A stretch of DNA of 42,017 nt from a bacterium (GTDB lineage Bacteria; Bacillota; Clostridia; Lachnospirales; Lachnospiraceae). Under the pieces are notes generated by a model that saw only the letters and a list, made by a program, of their open reading frames with translations, was not told where the DNA came from and did no database searches. This document shows positions 1 to 5,850 of this stretch, piece by piece. The position numbers and the translations under genes are program-made. The number at the start of each line of letters is the position of its first letter. The stretch's first letter is position 1. The stretch is taken from positions 1 through 42,017 of the forward strand of contig JAQYOU010000034.1 in the NCBI GenBank assembly GCA_028727105.1. The letters run 5' to 3'.

Positions 1-2
1 AG

Positions 3-359
3 AACGTAGGTGTATCCATCACCGGTAACTCTACCAACCCTACACGTTTCCAGCATCCCGTTGCAGGTACTTATAAGAAGGAGTGCATCGAGCAGGGCAA
101 GAAGTACTTCTCAGTAGCATCCGGCGGTGGTACCGGACGTACACTGCATCCTGATAACATGGCTGCAGGTCCCGCTTCTTACGGTATGACCGATACCTTA
201 GGACGTATGCATTCCGATGCACAGTTCGCAGGTTCTTCATCTGTACCCGCTCACGTAGAGATGATGGGTCTGATCGGTATGGGTAACAATCCGATGGTCG
301 GCGCTACAGTAGCAGTAGCCGTTAGCATCGAAGAGGCTCACAAAGCAGGCAAGTGCTAG
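3..359 (+). CDS. Glycine/sarcosine/betaine reductase component C-like protein, C-terminal fragment
   Basis: The reading frame is open from the left edge and ends at the TAG at 357-359, giving 118 residues of a protein whose start lies outside the window. The residues are highly conserved in character: a GGGTGRTLHPDN stretch, then MAAGPASYGMTDTLGRMHSD, then GSSSVPAHVEMMGLIGMGNN. From memory this matches the C-terminal part of the beta subunit of component C (GrdC, a ketoacyl-synthase-like protein that forms acetyl phosphate in Stickland-type glycine, sarcosine or betaine reduction) or a close homologue. Codon use is strongly biased to GGT, CGT, TAC, AAC and GTA, as in a highly expressed metabolic gene. 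It is followed by its own terminator, so it is not part of the downstream clusters. The exact substrate class cannot be told from this fragment. Confidence 0.6.
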   Translation, partial: NVGVSITGNSTNPTRFQHPVAGTYKKECIEQGKKYFSVASGGGTGRTLHPDNMAAGPASYGMTDTLGRMHSDAQFAGSSSVPAHVEMMGLIGMGNNPMVGATVAVAVSIEEAHKAGKC

Positions 360-434
360 GGACGTTTCTTCTGCCACGCAGAGCGCCCTTTGTCATAAGG
401 AGCGCCCTTTGTCATGGTATTATTTAATGGATCA

Positions 435-474
435 GGGATCTCCCGCGCCGGATTGGTGCGGGAGGTCCTTTTTT
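435..474 (+). terminator. Intrinsic terminator after the reductase gene
   Basis: An 11-bp stem (436-446 paired with 458-468, one G-T pair) with an 11-nt loop is followed directly by a run of T residues at 469-474 and then GTTTTG. It lies about 75 bases past the stop of the reductase-like gene and ends that transcript. Confidence 0.9.
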
Positions 475-487
475 GTTTTGGTAAAAA

Positions 488-502
488 TGTCAAATTTCGA
501 CA
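488..502. promoter_or_regulatory. Pair of Spo0A-like boxes upstream of the tRNA promoter
   Basis: TGTCAAA (488-494, plus strand) and TGTCGAA (496-502, minus strand) face each other one base apart. The second is a perfect match to the established 0A box TGNCGAA. The pair ends 7 bases before the -35 box of the tRNA promoter, so it could modulate that promoter, but chance occurrence is possible. Confidence 0.3.
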
Positions 503-509
503 GATTTCC

Positions 510-538
510 TTTACGTCAGCTGGCATATTTGCTATAAT
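510..538 (+). promoter_or_regulatory. Sigma-A promoter for tRNA-Pro
   Basis: The -35 box TTTACG (510-515) and a perfect -10 box TATAAT (533-538) are separated by the ideal 17 bases. The expected start of transcription is at about 545, just before the tRNA at 547. There is no terminator between the tRNA and the FIST gene, so this promoter may also drive 683-2829. Confidence 0.85.
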
Positions 539-546
539 GATTATAA

Positions 547-621
547 CTGGGTGTGGCTCAGCTTGGCTAGAGCACTTGATTTGGGATCAAGAGGTCGCAG
601 GTTCAAATCCTGTCACCCAGA
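547..621 (+). tRNA. tRNA-Pro(TGG)
   Basis: A full cloverleaf can be folded. The acceptor stem CTGGGTG (547-553) pairs perfectly with CACCCAG (614-620). The anticodon stem CTTGA (575-579) pairs with TCAAG (587-591) around the loop TTTGGGA, which places anticodon TGG at 582-584. The T-loop GGTTCAAATCC is canonical. C1-G72 is the usual first pair of bacterial tRNA-Pro. The CCA end is not encoded (621 is A, followed by CTT), so it must be added by nucleotidyltransferase. Confidence 0.97.
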
Positions 622-682
622 CTTTCTGCGCGGATCATAAAGAGCCCACGCGAAAAAATGAAGATTTGGGAGGCGTTTTTTC

Positions 683-1753
683 ATGAAATTTGTGTTCGGG
701 AATAGTAAAAGCGGTAATGTAGCAGAAGCATTACAGCCGGTGAAAGCTCCGGAAGCAATCCTCTTTATCGTATCGGACGAGCAGATGCTGGCGGATGCGG
801 CAGAGCAGATCGAACAGGCTTTTCCGGGTGTGCCGTCCATCGGCGGAGTCGGACAGGCTTATGAGGGAAAAGAAACCGTGGACAAGGGAATCGCAATCAT
901 TGGAATGAAGGACAAGATCAAGGTTTGTGCCGATGTGCTTGAGGAGGCATCAAAGATTCCTGCAAAATATATCAGAAGACTGGAAGCTGCATTCGAGGCG
1001 GTGGATGCGCAGGCCGGAAATACAGCGTGCTATGATCTGTGTTCGGCAGGTGCTGATCTGCGTGCAGTTACTACGTTATCCTCCTATATGAGCTCCCGTG
1101 GCTATGAGCTTGCCGGCGGAACCAGCAATTCCGCGGCGGTGGCCTGTAACGGTAAGGTGTATACAGATGCCTGTGCATTTCTCGTATTTAAGAATCTGAA
1201 CGGAAAGATCCGTGCTTATAAAGAAAATATTTATGTGCACAACAAAGAAGAAAAGCAGGCAATGGTAACGGATGCGGATCCTGCTTCCTACACCATGTGT
1301 ACGCTGGATGATGTGTCTGCTGAACAGGTTTACCGTACGACTTTGGGCATTGATCAGTCTGCAATGGCAACGCAGACTTTCAAAAATCCTTTCGGACATG
1401 TATGCGGAGGCGATACCTACATAGTTTCCATCAAGGAAGCAGATGCCCAGGGGAATCTTGTCACCTTCCGTCCGGTGAATAAGCTGGACTTTTTGACGAT
1501 CCTCGAGCTGGGTGATTATCGTGCAGTGGTAAATGAGACAGTGTCTAATTTAAAGGAAGCATTGGGAACGGTTTCGGCAGTGCTGTCGGTAAACTGCCTG
1601 TTCCGTTATCTGATGTTTAGCGATGATCATTACTGGAATGACTACCTCACTACGATGAGCGGTTCTTTTGCACATGCCGGAATGGTTGGTGTGGGAGAGC
1701 ACTATAATACACAGTTTGTAAACCAGACAATGTGCTGTCTGGCATTTGAGTAG
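683..1753 (+). CDS. FIST-domain sensory protein
   Basis: This 356-residue soluble protein has the FIST layout: an N-terminal FIST_N domain (about 1-190, with the typical GYELAGGTSNS segment near 140-150) and a FIST_C domain (about 200-345, ending in HYNTQFVNQTMCCLAFE-type sequence). FIST domains are predicted small-ligand (often amino acid) sensors that work with chemoreceptors, cyclases or kinases. The ATG at 683 has GGGAGG at 670-675 as ribosome binding site. The stop is 12 bases before the chemoreceptor-like gene, which has its own AGGAGG, so the two are almost certainly co-translated and form a sensor-transducer pair. No membrane segment is visible. The ligand is unknown. Confidence 0.85.
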   Translation: MKFVFGNSKSGNVAEALQPVKAPEAILFIVSDEQMLADAAEQIEQAFPGVPSIGGVGQAYEGKETVDKGIAIIGMKDKIKVCADVLEEASKIPAKYIRRLEAAFEAVDAQAGNTACYDLCSAGADLRAVTTLSSYMSSRGYELAGGTSNSAAVACNGKVYTDACAFLVFKNLNGKIRAYKENIYVHNKEEKQAMVTDADPASYTMCTLDDVSAEQVYRTTLGIDQSAMATQTFKNPFGHVCGGDTYIVSIKEADAQGNLVTFRPVNKLDFLTILELGDYRAVVNETVSNLKEALGTVSAVLSVNCLFRYLMFSDDHYWNDYLTTMSGSFAHAGMVGVGEHYNTQFVNQTMCCLAFE

Positions 1754-1765
1754 GAGGTATGTGAC

Positions 1766-2719
1766 ATGGGTGTCTTTACAAAGAAGAAAGAACAGACGGA
1801 TATGGTTTCCGGCAGAACAGATCAGAAGGGAGCAGCCTTTGACAAGTACCCGTTAGGCTATGCCATTGACAGCGCAGCAAAGGTATTTGAGGATCTGGCA
1901 GAGGATGTTTTTCATACCTCGCAGAAAATGCGTTCTGCACATGATGAACTGGCAGATCTGCGCAAGGATCTGGGTGGCCTGCAGCAGGAAGTGGGTGCAC
2001 TGCATGAAGGCTTTTCTGTGATCAAAGATGCGACCAAAAAATTTGACGTTATGGAAAAAGACATTGAATTGTCTGTGGAGGGAGCGCAGAAGCAGATCGA
2101 GAGATTGAAATCCGATTCCAATATCGTTCAGGCAAGCTTTAAGAACATGATCGAGACCTTTGATACACTTCAGAGTGCATTGGATCAGATCAAGCGCTAT
2201 ACGGTGGGCATCAGCGAGGTGGCAGATCAGACAGATCTTCTTTCACTGAACGCCAGCATTGAGGCTGCCCGTGCAGGCGAGCAGGGCAGAGGCTTTGTCG
2301 TTGTTGCAGAGGAAGTCAGCAAGCTGGCAAAGATGAGCCAGGAATTGGTGGAAAATATTGACGGCTGCATTGAGGAAGTGCTGAAGCGCAGCGAGGAGCT
2401 GCATCAGTCTATTTGTGATTCGGATGCCGCCATGGCTCACAATATTGAAAGCATGGATGAAACACAGAAATATTTTGATCATGTAAAGAAAAGTGCCGCA
2501 GGAACCACAAATGTGAAGCAGGCGATCGCAGCGGCTGTGGACACAAACCGTTCTTCCGTGAAACGCGTGGAGGATTCTCTGGAGTCCACTGCAGAGATCT
2601 ATGCTGAGATCATGGAAGAGATGAACATTGATGACAGCAAGAAGGGCGTTCTTTTTGAGTCCTTCCGTAATCTGATCGATCAGGCTGTTGCAATGGTGGA
2701 AGAATTACCGGAAGCTTAA
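1766..2719 (+). CDS. Soluble methyl-accepting chemotaxis-like signalling protein
   Basis: This 317-residue protein has no membrane segment. Residues 35-150 are heptad-rich helix, and residues about 151-190 contain the chemoreceptor hairpin tip with the hallmark [16 protein letters not shown] followed by [10 protein letters not shown], which contacts CheA and CheW. A second long helix follows. It is therefore a cytoplasmic receptor whose input probably comes from a partner, and the FIST protein 12 bases upstream is the obvious one. FIST proteins are known to be encoded with such receptors. AGGAGG at 1753-1758 precedes the ATG. A 36-residue membrane peptide overlaps its stop codon (TAATG). No CheA, CheW or flagellar gene is in the window, so the output pathway is unknown. 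Confidence 0.9.
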   Translation: MGVFTKKKEQTDMVSGRTDQKGAAFDKYPLGYAIDSAAKVFEDLAEDVFHTSQKMRSAHDELADLRKDLGGLQQEVGALHEGFSVIKDATKKFDVMEKDIELSVEGAQKQIERLKSDSNIVQASFKNMIETFDTLQSALDQIKRYTVGISEVADQTDLLSLNASIEAARAGEQGRGFVVVAEEVSKLAKMSQELVENIDGCIEEVLKRSEELHQSICDSDAAMAHNIESMDETQKYFDHVKKSAAGTTNVKQAIAAAVDTNRSSVKRVEDSLESTAEIYAEIMEEMNIDDSKKGVLFESFRNLIDQAVAMVEELPEA

Positions 2720-2829
2720 TGATTGCTGTGATGCATGTGGTGCTTCCGGCGGTGATCGCACTGATCGTGTCTGAGATCATGAGAAGGGAAGGCTTTATCA
2801 AAGACGGAGACATGAAACTGAAGGTATAA
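2719..2829 (+). CDS. Small membrane peptide, 36 residues, coupled to the receptor gene
   Basis: The ATG at 2719-2721 overlaps the TAA stop of the chemoreceptor-like gene (TAATG), an arrangement typical of translational coupling. The 36 codons encode one hydrophobic segment ([20 protein letters not shown]) followed by a charged tail with RRE and KDGD. It would be a single-span membrane peptide with a short cytoplasmic end. It could be a membrane tether for the soluble receptor, or a remnant of a larger transporter. I do not recognise the family. The TAA at 2827-2829 is followed 24 bases later by a terminator, so the gene closes the unit. Confidence 0.5.
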   Translation: MIAVMHVVLPAVIALIVSEIMRREGFIKDGDMKLKV

Positions 2830-2853
2830 AAACAGATATTGTATGCATATATG

Positions 2854-2892
2854 GGCTTTGAGACAATATATTGTTTCAAAGCCTGTTTTGTT
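2854..2892 (+). terminator. Terminator of the FIST-receptor unit
   Basis: An almost perfect palindrome at 2854-2883 (GGCTTTGA paired with TCAAAGCC, continued inward through ACAATA/TATTGT) is followed by TGTTTTGTT. It separates the sensor pair from the injection-system cluster. Confidence 0.8.
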
Positions 2893-2898
2893 ATGAAT

Positions 2899-3001
2899 GT
2901 CGTTTTAGGACGTTTACGTGTCGTTTCGTGCCATGTTTATGGAAAATAGAAAAGAAAAATGATAAAATCCAGTTAGTCGAAATTGGTCGGAAATAACTTG
3001 A
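2899..3001. promoter_or_regulatory. Array of TCG-containing repeat words upstream of the CIS promoter
   Basis: TGTCGTTT occurs at 2899 and 2919, exactly 20 bases apart. AGTCGAAAT at 2975 and GGTCGGAAAT at 2985 are 10 bases apart, about one helical turn. All resemble the Spo0A box TGNCGAA at 5 or 6 of 7 positions. Together with the perfect box at 3091-3097 they suggest a multi-site regulator-binding region. The rest of 2900-3080 is AT-rich non-coding sequence. Confidence 0.3.
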
Positions 3002-3081
3002 ATCTGTCCAACATTTGTACGTTTTCATATGGTATCATTAATGACAAGAATACTTAAAAATGAAAGAATATCAGAAATGTG

Positions 3082-3119
3082 TTGTACATTTTCGACATGT
3101 TTTGATAAAATAAAACATG
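3082..3119 (+). promoter_or_regulatory. Candidate promoter and operator of the CIS cluster
   Basis: A -35 box TTGTAC (3082-3087) and a -10 box TAAAAT (3106-3111) are 18 bases apart. The -10 box is framed by an inverted repeat, CATGTTTT (3096-3103) and AAAACATG (3112-3119), so a dimeric regulator bound here would block or reshape the open complex. The minus strand of 3091-3097 reads TGTCGAA, a perfect Spo0A box, inside the spacer. The first gene starts at 3164 behind GGGCGGGGGAA. Confidence 0.5.
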
Positions 3120-3163
3120 CGATGTAATATAAATCTATCATTCACCAGGGCGGGGGAACAAAC

Positions 3164-4966
3164 ATGAATAATAATCAATTATATCCATTTGAAAGAAATC
3201 GATACTATGCCGGGAAAATGCTGACCAGCGCGGATTTTCAGGCAGAGCAGACGTACTTTAACAACAAGCGCAGATTTGTTAATAATCTGATGTACGGATC
3301 AGGTATTGTCTGTGGCTGTGGTGTATTCAGTCTGGATGATCTTTCTATCTTAGTTGAAAGCGGTGTTGCCATTGATGGCTTGGGCCGGGAGATCGTTGTG
3401 GATTCATCGGTGGTAAAAAAGCTATCGGCAGTAGACGGTTTTGAGCAGCTGCGCACAAATAACGCAAGCCTCTGTCTGAAGTATAAGGAGAGTGAGGTTC
3501 ATGCGGTTTACGCGGTGAACCAGCAGAACTCCGACCACGAGTATGAGTATAATCGTATCAGCGAGGGGTATCAGCTGTTTTTGATGGACACGGAGGATAT
3601 ACCGGAAGCATTCGAGATGGAGACGGAATTCCTGACCAGCGGAGTGCTCTTCAGCGACGATCATTTCCGTGTGGATCTGGTTATGCCGGCGACTGCCTGC
3701 AAGGGTAAAAACATCAAGGTGGTTCTGCGGGTGACCAAGCTGTCTGCTGAAAACAGTAAGCTCAGCTATCACGGCACACTTCAGATACCTGCATTTTGTA
3801 CAAGCACAGGTGCACACGAGCTGGAGATCGGAGTGGAGGATGTGACACTTACAGCAGGCGAAGTACTGGAAAGAGAGTACTGGATGACTGCCCAGGATAC
3901 AGCTGCGCTTGACACAAATGTAATATTGAAGAGCGGCTCTGCAAATGCATATGTGGATGATGCGGCAGTTTCCTGTATCACAGGCTTCTCATTAAAGATC
4001 CTTCTTTCTGACTGTAAACCCAGAGAACTCGTAAACCGTGAGATCGGTCGTATGAGTCTGGAAATGAAGAATATCGGAGGCACCAGCGAGTTTATCCGTC
4101 TGGCTGATCTTCGTCTTGTCCGCACGGACAATGCGTATATCATTGAAGAAGTCCGGGAGGCAGATATCAAGAAGTACATTACAGCGCCTGCCCAGGAAAT
4201 GCTGCGCAGCAGTTATCTGGATTTCTATGTAAAGGAAGCTGAGCTTGGTGCCGGTGAACAGGTTGTGGTTGCTGCGCCGGAGAATGAACGGCAGAGTGCG
4301 TCTCGTGCAAATGTGCCTGAGGTGGCAACCGGTGTGCTGGAGATCCCGCTTGGAAATAATGCCCATAAGGGTGATGTCCGCTATTCGGGAGAGATCATGC
4401 ATGGTCTTGGAAAAGGAAATGTATATGTGGATATCGGATATGAGTACATATCTGAGGATGCTGCGCTTGGAGCAAATGCAAAGAGCACGATCTACGGGAA
4501 TCCGGAATTGTTTGACGATGCACAGGTTGCGGTTGACGCAGAAACCGCTGTGAAAGTCTTAAATGACAAGGGAAGCTTTGTTGTGGCAGTAAAATTGCTG
4601 CAGAATGTGGATTATCTGGTGCTTTCTTACCGCTGGGTTGCGATCAAGTTTCCTGCCGGTAATGATCTTGGAATTCCTGAGGACATGGAAGGAAAGAGTA
4701 TTGCGGCAGAGACACCGACGGTTGTTATGGGCACGAAGGAAAGCCATTATTTCGGCGTGAAATATAACAACATGGAAAACTGCAGTCTTGTGTATGAGCT
4801 GACAGAGCCGGGAAGCGGTGAGATCACTGCGGACGGCATCTATACAGCACCCGCAAAGGAAGGCGTGTACGAGATTCTGATCTACTGCGCGGATTATCCT
4901 TCTATTTGCACCTATGCGTATGCAATTGTAAAGAAAAAGGGATTTGAAGAGTCAGAGGAAGCATAA
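3164..4966 (+). CDS. CIS-locus accessory protein with RYYxGKxL N-terminus and Ig-like C-terminus
   Basis: This 600-residue protein opens with a motif I associate with proteins encoded in contractile injection system loci: RNRYYAGKMLTSADFQAEQ (about 11-29), then YFNNKRRFVNNLMYGSG and IVCGCGVF. Such proteins are widespread beside phage-tail-like clusters, but their role is not established. The middle (150-520) is beta-rich with no motif I recognise. The last 80 residues resemble a bacterial Ig-like fold with the typical G-x-ITADGIYTAP segment. No signal peptide or membrane helix is seen, so it is probably cytoplasmic or part of the particle. It is the first gene after the regulatory region, which suggests early and stoichiometric expression. 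A baseplate attachment or fibre-like role is possible but unproven. Confidence 0.65.
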   Translation: MNNNQLYPFERNRYYAGKMLTSADFQAEQTYFNNKRRFVNNLMYGSGIVCGCGVFSLDDLSILVESGVAIDGLGREIVVDSSVVKKLSAVDGFEQLRTNNASLCLKYKESEVHAVYAVNQQNSDHEYEYNRISEGYQLFLMDTEDIPEAFEMETEFLTSGVLFSDDHFRVDLVMPATACKGKNIKVVLRVTKLSAENSKLSYHGTLQIPAFCTSTGAHELEIGVEDVTLTAGEVLEREYWMTAQDTAALDTNVILKSGSANAYVDDAAVSCITGFSLKILLSDCKPRELVNREIGRMSLEMKNIGGTSEFIRLADLRLVRTDNAYIIEEVREADIKKYITAPAQEMLRSSYLDFYVKEAELGAGEQVVVAAPENERQSASRANVPEVATGVLEIPLGNNAHKGDVRYSGEIMHGLGKGNVYVDIGYEYISEDAALGANAKSTIYGNPELFDDAQVAVDAETAVKVLNDKGSFVVAVKLLQNVDYLVLSYRWVAIKFPAGNDLGIPEDMEGKSIAAETPTVVMGTKESHYFGVKYNNMENCSLVYELTEPGSGEITADGIYTAPAKEGVYEILIYCADYPSICTYAYAIVKKKGFEESEEA

Positions 4967-4980
4967 GGAGGGCTGATAGT

Positions 4981-5826
4981 ATGATATATCAGTCGCAGAA
5001 AATGCGTTTAAAGTGCATACGTGTCATTGAACGGACAAAGGTCAATGATATCATGATCTGCCAGGATCTCAACAGCTCCGATCAGGGGCTCTATACGGTG
5101 CTGGTGGTGTACGACCATGAAACGGTAAAGAAGTTTCTGGCAGTGTACGAGCAGTCTGAATATCAGAAGGAGGCTTCCTGCGTGGACAGCTTTTCGGATC
5201 AGGGGGCATTTGTGATCGTGTATCCGTACCTGAAGGAACGGTCGCTTAGGGATTTCTATATGGGAGATTCCTATCAGCTGAGCGAGTGCGAAGAGATCTG
5301 TATCAACACGATCCTTTCCTGCATCGCTTGTGAGATCCCGTATCCGATCCTGTATCTGATCCTGGAGCAAAGACAGATGCATCTCGCAAAGAATCATAAC
5401 GTATATCTGGGCTATTCCATCCGGCTGGAGGATCTTGATCCGAAAAAGACGGAGCGCGACTGCGCGGTCCAGTGTGCAAAGATCTTACGAGAACTTTTGG
5501 AACCAAAGGCGTCCCAGAAAGCCATCAGTTATCAGCTGCTTGATAAAAAGATTTCAAAAAAGAGTTATCACCGATTTACAGAGCTATATAAGGATATCCG
5601 GATTGCTGCCGCACCGAAAAAGCGCAGAGGTGTGATCGCCGGGATCCGGGCATGGTTTATGCGGAACAGGGATGCTATTTTTCATCTGTTATTCTGGGTG
5701 TGCATCCTGTTAGTGCTCCTTGTGGTCGCAACCTTTGTGACACAGGCAATCTTTGGTGACATCCCGTGGCTGCGCCTCTTTATCAACGGTTTCAAAAAGA
5801 TCGGAACCGAGTCGCTGCTGCAATAA
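4981..5826 (+). CDS. Kinase-fold-like protein with a C-terminal membrane helix
   Basis: The 281 residues fall into a soluble part (1-205), a basic stretch (AAPKKRRG, 209-216), one strong membrane helix (about 233-255) and a short extracytoplasmic end. The soluble part reads like a degenerate protein kinase: alternating strands, a hinge-like FVIVYPYLKERSLRDFY (77-93), a helix, then the LAKNHNVYLGYSI segment (135-147) where kinases carry the catalytic loop and metal-binding site, and a terminal helical subdomain. The HRD and DFG residues are absent, so it would be a pseudokinase. EssB/YukC of type VII secretion has a similar pseudokinase-plus-helix plan, which makes a membrane scaffold role attractive. 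The assignment is from pattern only. AGGAGGG precedes the ATG, and the gene starts 14 bases after its neighbour. Confidence 0.5.
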   Translation: MIYQSQKMRLKCIRVIERTKVNDIMICQDLNSSDQGLYTVLVVYDHETVKKFLAVYEQSEYQKEASCVDSFSDQGAFVIVYPYLKERSLRDFYMGDSYQLSECEEICINTILSCIACEIPYPILYLILEQRQMHLAKNHNVYLGYSIRLEDLDPKKTERDCAVQCAKILRELLEPKASQKAISYQLLDKKISKKSYHRFTELYKDIRIAAAPKKRRGVIAGIRAWFMRNRDAIFHLLFWVCILLVLLVVATFVTQAIFGDIPWLRLFINGFKKIGTESLLQ

Positions 5827-5850
5827 TATTTTCCGGGAGAACAAATTAGT

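Noticed and set aside
547-621. tRNA-Pro as attachment site of a mobile island carrying the CIS
   Set aside because: I see no integrase gene and no repeat of the tRNA 3' end later in the window, and the tRNA is separated from the CIS by the sensor genes.
414-686. Plus-strand frame of 90 codons across the terminator and the tRNA gene
   Set aside because: It runs through a terminator hairpin and a complete tRNA, so it is not coding.
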